In this document: positions 18,587 to 26,271 of the stretch, one piece after another
How positions within the stretch are numbered: the first letter of the stretch is position 1
Layout of the letters: the number at the start of each line of letters is the position of its first letter
Notes under the pieces: generated by a model
Told to the model about the DNA's origin: nothing
What the model saw: only the letters and a program-made list of their open reading frames with translations
Databases searched by the model: none
From: Noviherbaspirillum soli
GTDB taxonomy: Bacteria; Pseudomonadota; Gammaproteobacteria; Burkholderiales; Burkholderiaceae_D
Assembly (NCBI RefSeq): GCF_015352955.1
Contig: NZ_JACYOX010000003.1
Location: 248,001 to 312,000, forward strand
Length of the DNA stretch: 64,000 nt
Reading direction: 5' to 3'
Program-made: the position numbers and the translations under genes

Positions 18587-20005
18587 TTAATGTTGAGGCT
18601 GGGCTTCTGTGGAAGCCTGGCCGCGTATCTCGGTGGAGCCGGCGCTGCCATTGCCGTTGATGGCGGCCTGCAGGTTGGTTTCGGCGATCCAGAAGTCCCG
18701 CTGCGCTTCGATGGCCGCATTCACGCTGCTCACCTGGGCGCGCGAGTCGGTCAGCAGTTCGAATACGCTGGCAAGCATGCCGTTGTAGCGCAGCAGCACC
18801 TCGTCCGAAATTCGCTTGCGCAGAGGCACCACTTCATCACGGTAATGCCTTGCGATGTCATACCTGGTGCGGTATGCGGAATAGGCCTCCCGCACTTCCG
18901 AGCGTGCCCGGATAGCGGTATCGGCAGTCTGCTGGACTGCCTGCATGTAAATCGCCTCTGCGCGGGCGCGGCGCGCCGTGCCCCAGTCGAACAGGGGAAG
19001 CGCGAGTTCGATTTCATAACCGTTCTGTCGTGGCGCGCCAGTCTGGCTCTTGTTCGCGTATCCGAGTTCGAACACATTGATGAAGCCGGTTGCGCGGGTC
19101 AGCCCCAGCGCGGCCGCTGTCGCCGATGCGCCCTGCCTGGCGATTTGCACATCGAGCCGCTGCTGCATGGCGCGTGCCTCGGCATCGGTCGCTTCATTGG
19201 GCGCCCTGGGCAGGTCCGGCAGCCGGTCCGGGATCTTGTAGTCGATCGCAGCGCCCCACAAGCCGAGCAGGCGGGTCAGCCGTTCCCTGGCCGCCGTGGC
19301 GTTATGGCGGGTTCTGGCCAGCTGCGTCGTCGCATCCGCATAGAAGGCTTGCTCGCGGGCCTGGTCGAGCTTGCTCCAGTTGCCGACCCTGCTCATGCGC
19401 TGTGCGAGCTCGGCACTGGCTTCCGCGGCATTGACGACCTGCTCGGCGTATTGCACCGACTGCTGGGCGCCGACGGCGTTGAAGTAGGCCCGCCTGGTAT
19501 CCGCCGCCAGCTGAACCGCCTGCGCAGCGGTCTGCAGCTTGGCCTGTTCGAAGCGGCGGCTCTCTATGCCGGTGCGCAATGGAAGCGTCAGCAAGCCAAC
19601 GAAGTCGAACAGGATGCTTCTGTCGATTTCGACTTCGTCGCCGCCGCGCATGCGCCCAAACGAAAAGCCGGGATTGCGAAGGCGGCCCGCCTGGACAAGG
19701 TTGGCTTCGGCGATGCCCAGCCCGGCAAAGGCAGCCTGCAGGCCCTTGTTGTTGGTCAGGGCAATCCGGACGGCGGCGTCGGGCGTCAGCGGCTGTGCCA
19801 GGAGCTGCCTGACAGCCGCCTCGCTTGCCGCGCTATCGTCGGCGGACTTGTCGCGCTGCACACCCAGGCCGGTACGCTCCCTGGTCATTGCAGAGACGGA
19901 GTCCAGTCCGCCGTCCCTGGAAAAAGTTGCGCAGCCTGCCACGAGCAGGGCCGACAATGCGATGGCAAGCGGCTTCAGGCCCGCTGCATTTCGGTGTAGG
20001 GGCAT
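18587..20005 (-). CDS. TolC-family outer-membrane lipoprotein
   Basis: A 472-residue outer-membrane factor with a lipobox LVAGC at about residues 21-25, then the paired OEP repeats: AVRIALTNNKGLQAAFAGLGIAEANLVQ in the first and AEAIYMQAVQQTADTAIRARSEVREAYSAYR in the second, with coiled-coil stretches between. It resembles CusC/CzcC-like channels, but there is no CusA/CusB pump or membrane-fusion gene in the window. It is translated from ATG 20005 with AAGGA, and is followed 14 bases later by the oxidase gene. Its partner may be encoded elsewhere or it may work with the periplasmic proteins of this operon. Confidence 0.87.
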   Translation of the reverse strand: MPLHRNAAGLKPLAIALSALLVAGCATFSRDGGLDSVSAMTRERTGLGVQRDKSADDSAASEAAVRQLLAQPLTPDAAVRIALTNNKGLQAAFAGLGIAEANLVQAGRLRNPGFSFGRMRGGDEVEIDRSILFDFVGLLTLPLRTGIESRRFEQAKLQTAAQAVQLAADTRRAYFNAVGAQQSVQYAEQVVNAAEASAELAQRMSRVGNWSKLDQAREQAFYADATTQLARTRHNATAARERLTRLLGLWGAAIDYKIPDRLPDLPRAPNEATDAEARAMQQRLDVQIARQGASATAAALGLTRATGFINVFELGYANKSQTGAPRQNGYEIELALPLFDWGTARRARAEAIYMQAVQQTADTAIRARSEVREAYSAYRTRYDIARHYRDEVVPLRKRISDEVLLRYNGMLASVFELLTDSRAQVSSVNAAIEAQRDFWIAETNLQAAINGNGSAGSTEIRGQASTEAQPQH

Positions 20006-20016
20006 GCTTGTTTTCC

Positions 20017-20358
20017 TTAATGATGATGACTGCCGTGGCCAGCGTGCGGGTCAGCCGGCGCAGGCGCGGCGAGGGGTGACGCCGCAGGGGCGACGGCCTG
20101 GGACGCCGTGTGCGGCGCCGCCATGTGCCCGGCATGCGGGTCCTGGTTTGCAACCGCCTGATTGGCTGCGCGCCAGGTCTCGTCCGGGGAGCCCTGCCCG
20201 TCGGCCACGGCGCGGTAGTCCCTGAACGCTGAGACATACTGCGATGCCGGAACGGATGCGTTCGGGTCGGCAGGGCCGGCTTGCTGTGCCTGCTGTGCCA
20301 TCGCGGCGAGCGGCAGGAGCGCCAGCGCGGCCACCTTGGGCCAATATGAAAACGACAT
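20017..20358 (-). CDS. Small exported His-rich protein (HAGH motifs)
   Basis: A 113-residue protein with a signal peptide (KVAALALLPLAAMAQQ), a short conserved-looking centre (VSAFRDYRAVADGQGSPDE, ETWRAANQAVANQDPHAGH) and a His-rich tail ending DPHAGHGSHHH. Repeated H-A-G-H clusters separated by Ala/Pro-rich linkers suggest a periplasmic metal sponge. I do not recognise a named domain. It lies between the CopL-like gene and the TolC-type gene in the copper operon, 11 bases from the latter, so a copper role is inferred from context. Confidence 0.72.
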   Translation of the reverse strand: MSFSYWPKVAALALLPLAAMAQQAQQAGPADPNASVPASQYVSAFRDYRAVADGQGSPDETWRAANQAVANQDPHAGHMAAPHTASQAVAPAASPLAAPAPADPHAGHGSHHH

Positions 20359-20462
20359 GATTACCTCGGAATCGATAGGGTAGGCGCGCCAGGGCGCGCA
20401 AACCGCACCGAGACGCAGGTCGCTGGACGAGCGTTGCCCAGCGTACCCGGCTCAGTACGCGA

Positions 20463-20885
20463 TCAAGCGGTAATGCGTTTGGGAGGACGTTCCAGGCCGC
20501 CCGGCACCACGCTGGCAAGCAGGGGCGGCGGGGAAGTGACGACAGGCAGGGAACCGCTGCAGGAAGAAATCGCATCCGATGCAAACGGCGGGGCGACAGC
20601 CCCCACGCAGCAGCTTGCGCAAGCACTGCAGGCTGTATGGGTATGTTTCGCGTCGGATGGTGCGTCAGGCGACGGCTTTACTGCTGTGTCGTCTGCAGCC
20701 GCAGCATGCGCCGCATGCATGCTTTCGTCATCGTGATGATGATGGGATTGCATGGAGACTGCCACGCCGGTTGAACCGTCCAGTTCCATCGGGCCGCAGG
20801 CGGTCTTCACGACGGCAGCTATCCCCTGGAAGGGCAGTGCGGCCAACAGCAGCCAGAGCAGAAGGGTCTTAAGGAAACGGTTCAT
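20463..20885 (-). CDS. CopL/DUF2946-like His- and Cys-rich exported protein
   Basis: A 140-residue protein with a signal-like helix (FLKTLLLWLLLAALPFQGIAA), a histidine cluster SHHHHDDESMHAAHAAA, and HTHTACSACASCCVGA near the C-terminus. This pattern (signal, His cluster, C-x-x-C-x-x-C-C) resembles CopL-like proteins of copper operons and the DUF2946 family. It is the first gene after the CueR-type promoter at 20936-20966. CopL in xanthomonads is needed for copper-responsive expression; whether this protein regulates or binds copper cannot be decided. A canonical ribosome-binding site is not evident. Confidence 0.72.
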   Translation of the reverse strand: MNRFLKTLLLWLLLAALPFQGIAAVVKTACGPMELDGSTGVAVSMQSHHHHDDESMHAAHAAAADDTAVKPSPDAPSDAKHTHTACSACASCCVGAVAPPFASDAISSCSGSLPVVTSPPPLLASVVPGGLERPPKRITA

Positions 20886-20935
20886 TTATTCACTTTACTA
20901 TTCCGTGCGGCATTCCTTCCACCGCACCGGCTCGC

Positions 20936-20966
20936 ATTCTAAGCTTTCCCATGAAGGGAAGGTCAA
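20936..20966 (-). promoter_or_regulatory. CueR-type promoter of the cop operon
   Basis: On the minus strand TTGACC (20966-20961) is 19 bases from TAGAAT (20941-20936). The spacer holds a somewhat imperfect dyad, CCTTCCC...GGGAAAG. It faces the His/Cys-rich gene and probably drives the whole minus-strand set down to the CusF-like gene. Confidence 0.85.
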
Positions 20967-21023
20967 GCGATTTTTCGACTAATAAGGCTGGACGGGGTTC
21001 CCAAATGCATCACCGGCAGACAT

Positions 21024-21072
21024 TGACGGTTACTGTGCGTTGTTTGTGCAAAGCAAGGCACAGTAACCGTCA
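21024..21072. repeat. Perfect inverted repeat between divergent copper promoters
   Basis: Arms TGACGGTTACTGTGC (21024-21038) and its exact complement (21058-21072) enclose 19 bases. It sits between two divergent CueR-type promoters (about 58 and 47 bases away). It is not itself a CueR dyad. It could be a second operator, a terminator-like roadblock, or the trace of a small mobile element; I cannot assign it. Confidence 0.7.
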
Positions 21073-21118
21073 TCTGGAATGTAAGCTCGGAGGGTGCAGG
21101 CGTTTCACCTCGATCCGC

Positions 21119-21149
21119 TTGACCTTCCCACTGTAGGAAGGCGTAAGGT
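21119..21149 (+). promoter_or_regulatory. CueR-type promoter of the DUF411 gene
   Basis: TTGACC (21119-21124) and TAAGGT (21144-21149) are 19 bases apart with the dyad CCTTCC-7 bases-GGAAGG between. The -10 hexamer is weak, as is common for regulator-dependent promoters. Confidence 0.82.
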
Positions 21150-21189
21150 ATCAGCAACTTTTAGAAGCCAGGTCTACAACGGAGCAAAA

Positions 21190-21606
21190 ATGAAGAAGTT
21201 ATTTATAGCAAGCCTGTTGGCTGTCGCCTCAACGCTTGCCCACGCCGCGGGCGAAGCCATCACGGTCTACAAGGACCCGAACTGCGGTTGCTGCAGCGCG
21301 TGGATCGAGCATCTGCGGGAAGCCGGCTACAAGGTCAGGGCAATCGATTCGGACGATATGGCCGCCGTGAAGAAACGCCTTGGCGTGCCCGAGAATCTGG
21401 AGTCCTGCCACACCGGCGTGGTGGATGCGTCGGGCCAGGTCGTGGAAGGGCATGTGCCCGCCACCGCGCTGGCGAAACTGATTGCCGCGCCCGCAGTGAA
21501 AGGCGTCGCAGTGCCGGGGATGCCGGCAAACTCGCCCGGCATGGGCAAGATGAATGGCAAGCTGGTCACCGTTGACTTCGCGGGCAAGCAATTCTCGAAG
21601 GATTGA
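21190..21606 (+). CDS. DUF411 exported metal-binding protein
   Basis: A 138-residue protein with signal peptide MKKLFIASLLAVASTLAHA and a DUF411 domain. AITVYKDPNCGCCSAWIEHL shows the C-x-C-C cluster, with a further Cys/His in LESCHTGVV and H in GHVPATAL. The C-terminal tail GMPANSPGMGKMNGK is Met-rich. DUF411 proteins are frequent in copper and silver resistance loci; their biochemical role is not established. GGAGC precedes the ATG, and a CueR-type promoter lies 41 bases upstream, so copper induction is likely. Confidence 0.88.
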   Translation: MKKLFIASLLAVASTLAHAAGEAITVYKDPNCGCCSAWIEHLREAGYKVRAIDSDDMAAVKKRLGVPENLESCHTGVVDASGQVVEGHVPATALAKLIAAPAVKGVAVPGMPANSPGMGKMNGKLVTVDFAGKQFSKD

Positions 21607-21792
21607 GGTAGCCCGGGCAGTCATGATCGATTCCTCCGGCCCCCTTTGCCTGGTTACGAAGCGCTCTGGTCATTCATAAGCAATTCTTTTGAATTGATAT
21701 GAAATATGCATTTTCCCAATGTGACGGGTTGATGTCTAATGGCGCTTTTCCGGCATTGCTGTTGAACGCCGGCGCGGACAAAAGGAATCGGC

Positions 21793-23055
21793 ATGAACCC
21801 TCATCAATACGACGTTGCCATCATCGGCGCCGGCATTGGCGGCCTGACACTGGCGCTTAGCCTGCATCAGCAGGGCATTTCCTGCCGAGTGTTCGAGGCG
21901 GCGCGGGAAATCCGGCCGCTGGGCGCTGGCGTCAACCTGTTGCCGCATGCAGTGCGGGTGATGGATGAACTGGGCCTGGCCGGCCGCTTGGCCGAGGTGG
22001 CGGTCACGACGAAGGAATCCATCTTCTTCAACAAGTTCGGCCAGTTCGTCTACAGCGAGCCGGCTGGCCGGGACGCCGGTTATGCCTGGCCGCAGTTCTC
22101 GATCCACCGCGGCGACCTGCAGATGGTGCTGCTTGATGCAGTGCATGAGCAGCTGGGCAGGGAGGCGGTGCAGCTCGGCTGGCGCTGCCTGGGCGTCGAG
22201 CAGGACGATGCCGGCGTCATCGTGCGTTTCGATGACGGCGACGGACATGAACGCGAGCCCGCCCGCGCCGCGCTGGCGGTGGCCTGCGACGGCATCCACT
22301 CGGCGGTGCGCAAGCAGCTGTATCCCGACGAGGGCGCGCCGCGCTATTCCGGCGTGAACATGTGGCGCGGCACCACGGCGCTGCCGCCTTTCCTGTCGGG
22401 AGCCAGCATGGTGCGCGCCGGCTGGCTGTCGGTGGGCAAGATGGTGATCTACCCGATCCGCAACAATGTCGATGGCCAGGGCAGGCAGCTGGTCAACTGG
22501 GTGGCCGAGATCGAGGCGCCGCAGCCAGCGCGCCGCGACTGGAACCGGGGCGGCCGGCTGGAAGACTTCTTCTGCGCCTTCGCCGACTGGCATTTCGACT
22601 GGCTGGACGTGGCCGCCATGCTGCAGGCCACCGAGACCATCTTGGAATATCCGATGGTGGACCAGGACCCCTTGCCGAAGTGGAGCTTCGGCCGCGTGAC
22701 GCTGCTCGGCGACGCTGCCCATCCGATGGTGCCGCGCGGCTCCAACGGCGCCGGCCAGGCCATCCTCGACGGCCCCAGCCTGGCGCAGCAGATACGCACC
22801 TTCGGCGCGACCGCGAAGGCGCTGGAGGAATATGAGCGCATCCGCCTGAAGGCGACCGGCGAAGTGGTGCTGATGAACCGGGTGGCGCCGCCGGATGCCA
22901 TCCTGCAGACCGTGCACGAACTGACCGGCGGCAAGCCGTTCACCCGCATCGAGGACGTGATCAGCCGCGAAGAACTGCAGGCGATGTCGAACCGCTACAA
23001 GCAGGTTGCCGGCTTCAGCGTGAACGCATTGTCCCAGCCCGCGCCGGCTCGCTGA
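21793..23055 (+). CDS. FAD-dependent aromatic-ring monooxygenase-like protein
   Basis: A 420-residue class A flavoprotein monooxygenase. The Rossmann motif IIGAGIGGLTLAL lies at residues 10-22, the DG motif in ACDGIHSAVRKQLYPDE near residue 165, and the GD motif in LLGDAAHPMVPRGSNGAGQA near residue 309. These bind FAD and NAD(P)H, as in salicylate and p-hydroxybenzoate hydroxylases. The second half (WHFDWLDVAAMLQATETILEYP split by the substrate region) is typical of FAD-dependent oxidoreductases often found beside LysR and Bug genes. The next gene is a LysR regulator on the same strand 22 bases away; the substrate is unknown. Confidence 0.88.
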   Translation: MNPHQYDVAIIGAGIGGLTLALSLHQQGISCRVFEAAREIRPLGAGVNLLPHAVRVMDELGLAGRLAEVAVTTKESIFFNKFGQFVYSEPAGRDAGYAWPQFSIHRGDLQMVLLDAVHEQLGREAVQLGWRCLGVEQDDAGVIVRFDDGDGHEREPARAALAVACDGIHSAVRKQLYPDEGAPRYSGVNMWRGTTALPPFLSGASMVRAGWLSVGKMVIYPIRNNVDGQGRQLVNWVAEIEAPQPARRDWNRGGRLEDFFCAFADWHFDWLDVAAMLQATETILEYPMVDQDPLPKWSFGRVTLLGDAAHPMVPRGSNGAGQAILDGPSLAQQIRTFGATAKALEEYERIRLKATGEVVLMNRVAPPDAILQTVHELTGGKPFTRIEDVISREELQAMSNRYKQVAGFSVNALSQPAPAR

Positions 23056-23077
23056 TGCAGGCTGCTGCGGTGCCGGC

Positions 23078-24046
23078 ATGAACATATCGACGCGCCAGCT
23101 CAAGGCCTTCCTGCTGATTGCGCAACTGAAGAACTTCACTCGCGCGGCGGAGCGCCTGCACATCACCCAGGCCGGCCTCTCCGTGATGATGCGCGAGCTG
23201 GAAGTCCAGCTTGCCAGCAGGCTGTTCGACCGGACCACGCGCTCGGTGACGCTGACGCCGGCCGGCGAGAAGCTGCTGCCGATAGCGCAGGCTGCGGTGG
23301 AAGGGCTGGAGCAGGTGGCGGCGCAACTGGATGACATGTCGGACAGGGCGCGCTACCTGCTGCGGGTGGCCGCCACGCCGCTGGTGTCCTCGACCCTGTT
23401 GCCGCTGGTGATCAGCCGCTTCCGGCAGCAGTATCCCGATGTCACGGTACGGGTGGTCGATACCGATCTGAAGCAGGTGCAGGCACTGGTGGAAGGCGGC
23501 GCCGCCGACTTTGGCCTGGGCTTCTTCTTCGAAGGCAGCAAGAGCATCGAGCGCAGGCTGCTGTACGACTTCCCGCTGGTGCTGGTCGGCCCGCTGCAGG
23601 CGCAAGCCGACGATGCCGGCCTGCCCGCGCCGGCCATGCCGGTGCCATGGGACAGCCTGCGTGAACAGACTTTGATCGGGCTGCCGCCCGACAACCCGAT
23701 CCAGCAGCTGGTCGACCGGCAGCTTGCCAGGACAGGCCATGCCGATGCCGAGCGCGCGTCGTTCAACCATTTCGACACCCTGATCGCCATGGTGGCCATC
23801 GGCCTCGGATCGGCGGTGATACCGTCCTTTGCGATGCCCGCCTGCCGGCGCCATCGGGTCAGCGCCGCACCGCTTGTCCAGCCCCAGGTCACCGCCGGCT
23901 TCCACCAGATTTCGCGCAAGGGCCGCGGCAAGCCGTTCTATATGGCCGAGTTCACCGACATGCTGATCGGGATGCTGCCGCAGATGGCGGCGGGAGACAG
24001 GCAGCCACCCTGGCGCCCCGATGCGGGAACACCGGAGAGCGGCTGA
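23078..24046 (+). CDS. LysR-family transcriptional regulator
   Basis: A 322-residue LysR regulator. The winged helix-turn-helix is at residues 1-60 (STRQLKAFLLIAQLKNFTRA, AERLHITQAGLSVMMRELE), followed by an effector domain with LLRVAATPLVSSTLLPLVI and a glycine-rich GLGSAVIPSFAMP near residue 247. It is encoded just after the flavin monooxygenase on the same strand instead of divergently, so it may be co-transcribed with it and control that gene and the following Bug receptor. No effector can be predicted. Confidence 0.9.
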   Translation: MNISTRQLKAFLLIAQLKNFTRAAERLHITQAGLSVMMRELEVQLASRLFDRTTRSVTLTPAGEKLLPIAQAAVEGLEQVAAQLDDMSDRARYLLRVAATPLVSSTLLPLVISRFRQQYPDVTVRVVDTDLKQVQALVEGGAADFGLGFFFEGSKSIERRLLYDFPLVLVGPLQAQADDAGLPAPAMPVPWDSLREQTLIGLPPDNPIQQLVDRQLARTGHADAERASFNHFDTLIAMVAIGLGSAVIPSFAMPACRRHRVSAAPLVQPQVTAGFHQISRKGRGKPFYMAEFTDMLIGMLPQMAAGDRQPPWRPDAGTPESG

Positions 24047-24121
24047 TCGTTCACAATGACGCGCTGCGCTTGCAGCGCAGGGCTATGCATAAAAATGGAT
24101 AACAATCTCAAGGAGACCGTG

Positions 24122-25129
24122 ATGTCACAAAACACCCCTTTCATCTCGCAGCGCCGCGGGCGCCGCCAGTTCATGCTGCTGGCAGGCGCGATCGCCGCGC
24201 TGGCCTTGCCCGGCGCCGGCATGGCGCAGGAAGCCTGGCCATCGAAGCCGATCACGATCGTCGTGCCATTCACGCCCGGCACCGGCATCGATGTGCTGGC
24301 GCGCACACTGGGCCAGAAGCTGTCGCAGCGGGTCGGACAGCCCGTCATCGTGGAGAACAAGGCCGGGGCTTCCGGCAACATCGGCACCGAGGCGGTTGCC
24401 CGTGCCGTGCCGGACGGCTACACGCTGCTGATGACGGTCAACACCTTCGTGATGAACGCCAGCCTGTACAAGAGCGTTCCCTACGACCCCGTGAAGAGCT
24501 TCGTGCCGGTCGCGCCCACCGCCCAGGGCGCGCTGACCTTCGCCGTCAATCCATCGGTTCCGGCAAAGACGCTGACGGAAGCCATCAAGCTGTTCAAGGA
24601 CAATCCGGGCAAGTATAGCTATGCCTCGCCCGGCAACGGCACGCCGCAGCATCTGGCGATGGAACTGCTGAAGCTCAACACCGGCGCCGACCTGCTGCAT
24701 GTGCCATACAAGGGCTCTGCCGGCGCCATTACCGACCTGCTGGGCGGCCAGGTGCAGGCAATGATCCTGCCGGTGCATTCGGCGCTGGCACATGCCAAGG
24801 CCGGCAAGCTGCGCATGCTCGCAGTGGCGCAGGACAAGCGGGTGCCAAGCGCGCCGGAAGTGCCGACCTTTGCCGAGCAGGGCGTGGCCAATTCCAATGT
24901 CGACCTCTGGTACGGCCTGCTGGCGCCGGCGGGCACGCCGGCGCCGGTGGTGGCTCGCCTGAACAGCGAGATCAACCAGATCCTGGCGATGCCGGAGGTC
25001 AGCGAAGCGCTGGACAAGCAGGGCATGGTGCCGACGCCCGGCAAGGCCGAAACCCTGGGCATGATGGTGAAGAACGACCTGGCGCGCTGGGCCGATGTGA
25101 TCAAGCGCGCCAGGATCAGCGCCGACTGA
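24122..25129 (+). CDS. Bug-family tripartite transporter receptor (orphan)
   Basis: A 335-residue Bug/TctC-type receptor. The signal region RRGRRQFMLLAGAIAALALPGAG has a twin-arginine look, with cleavage near GMAQEA. The mature protein begins WPSKPITIVVPFTPGTGIDVLAR, and has VENKAGASGNIGTEAVA and YASPGNGTPQHLAMELL, all family marks. ATG 24122 has AAGGAG at a good distance; an ATG at 24095 in the same frame is less likely. No TctA or TctB is adjacent, as for most Bug proteins of Burkholderiales. The ligand may be the substrate of the neighbouring monooxygenase, but this is only inferred. Confidence 0.9.
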   Translation: MSQNTPFISQRRGRRQFMLLAGAIAALALPGAGMAQEAWPSKPITIVVPFTPGTGIDVLARTLGQKLSQRVGQPVIVENKAGASGNIGTEAVARAVPDGYTLLMTVNTFVMNASLYKSVPYDPVKSFVPVAPTAQGALTFAVNPSVPAKTLTEAIKLFKDNPGKYSYASPGNGTPQHLAMELLKLNTGADLLHVPYKGSAGAITDLLGGQVQAMILPVHSALAHAKAGKLRMLAVAQDKRVPSAPEVPTFAEQGVANSNVDLWYGLLAPAGTPAPVVARLNSEINQILAMPEVSEALDKQGMVPTPGKAETLGMMVKNDLARWADVIKRARISAD

Positions 25130-25166
25130 TGCGCCAGTCCCGCATCAGCCCGCGCTGAAAACGATA

Positions 25167-25210
25167 AAGGCCTGCCTGCCCGCCATGTACATGGCGGGCA
25201 GGCAGGCCTT
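25167..25210. terminator. Perfect 44-bp palindrome between convergent genes
   Basis: Bases 25167-25188 are the exact complement of 25189-25210; the left arm starts AAGGCCTGCCTGCCCGCCAT. As RNA it gives a stem of about 20 bp with a minimal loop on either strand. It lies between the convergent Bug receptor gene and a small exported-protein gene, so it suits a bidirectional terminator. The flanking A-run and T-run are short. Confidence 0.7.
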
Positions 25211-25234
25211 GGCCCGCAAGATGCAGCGGCTGGA

Positions 25235-25501
25235 TTACTTCGACATGGTGCCGGTCGTGCTGCCCGCACCTTCCTTCTTCGGCATCGTGCTGCTGGTCTC
25301 GTTCTGGCCGGTCGGGCTCATCTTGCCGTCGCGGTTCGCCTGGGTCTTGCCGGTGGCGTCCTTGCTGGCATTTTCCTTTGCGGCCTCGGCCTTCTTTTCA
25401 GCCTTGGTGGTCGGGGCCGAAGGGGCTGCGGTGTGGGCAGCGGCGAAGGCGCCGCCGGCGATCAGGGCGGCGCAGGCGCCGACGATCAGGGTCTTCAACA
25501 T
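25235..25501 (-). CDS. Small exported Lys/Ala-rich protein of unknown function
   Basis: An 88-residue protein with a clear signal peptide (MLKTLIVGACAALIAGGAFA) and a hydrophilic, low-complexity remainder rich in Lys, Ala, Thr and Ser (KAEKKAEAAKENASKDATGK). I recognise no domain. It has GGAGACAACC before the ATG. The neighbouring genes (a Bug receptor, a Cys-rich protein) give no clear clue. Similar small alanine/lysine-rich periplasmic proteins are common in Burkholderiales genomes. Confidence 0.65.
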   Translation of the reverse strand: MLKTLIVGACAALIAGGAFAAAHTAAPSAPTTKAEKKAEAAKENASKDATGKTQANRDGKMSPTGQNETSSTMPKKEGAGSTTGTMSK

Positions 25502-25739
25502 GGTTGTCTCCGTTCAGGTTGGAATTCGCGATTGCAACAGGTCCGCAAGGACAGCGGACACCGGCGCACGGACGACTATACCCACGATTCGCCGCAAGGT
25601 ATTGATAGCATCTGTGTAAATCCACTATTTCCGGGTACGGCGTTGTTGTCTGCGCGAAGCGACAGGCACTGGCGAATATTGCCCGCACTCCATTGAGCGG
25701 AGGCAAGGCCATGCAGGAGCGGCCTCGTTTTCCCGGAAA

Positions 25740-26072
25740 TCAGGCGGTTGCCATGCGGCGGCATTCATCCGCGCAGCGGCGGCAGGCCTGGGCGCATTCC
25801 TGGCAATGCTGGGCCTGATGCTTGCCGCATTCGTCGCCGCATGCCTGGCATACGTCCGCGCATGCCTTGCAGATGGCTGCCGCGAACTCGCTGCCGCGGC
25901 TCATGTAGGCGGCAGCCATGCGGCAGATCTGGGCACAGTCCATATCGAGGGCTATGCAGCGCGCCATCATTTTGACATCCTGCTCCTGCAGGCATGAAGC
26001 GGCGCAGTGGTCGCAGGCGACCGCGCAGGCATGGCAGGCATCGATGCAGGCTTGAAACTGTTGATGTGGCAT
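25740..26072 (-). CDS. Csp/DUF326-like four-helix copper-storage protein (cytosolic type)
   Basis: A 110-residue protein with 13 or more cysteines spaced on four predicted helices: CIDACHACAVACDHCAASC, then MDCAQICRMAAAYM, AICKACADVCQACGDECGKH and HCQECAQACRRCADEC. This C-x3-C/C-x2-C pattern is that of DUF326/Csp copper-storage proteins, in which Cys point into the bundle core and bind many Cu(I). There is no signal peptide, which fits the cytosolic Csp3 group. GGAG precedes the ATG. It lies 4.1 kb beyond the copper island and lacks an obvious CueR-type promoter. Confidence 0.9.
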   Translation of the reverse strand: MPHQQFQACIDACHACAVACDHCAASCLQEQDVKMMARCIALDMDCAQICRMAAAYMSRGSEFAAAICKACADVCQACGDECGKHQAQHCQECAQACRRCADECRRMATA

Positions 26073-26271
26073 GTTGCTCTCCTCGAAAATGAATTAACCA
26101 TCAGGAACTAATCAGGCAACGGACAAGACCGGCGCGAAGCGGAGCGACCAGCCCAGCGCATGAATGATCCATTCCCGCTGCCGCCAGTTCGAGAGTGCGC
26201 AGTTTAAATTTGTTCAAATATATTTTCGTCCTCTTGATTCTCATCATCGGATCGCCTTGCGGCAGTGCGGC

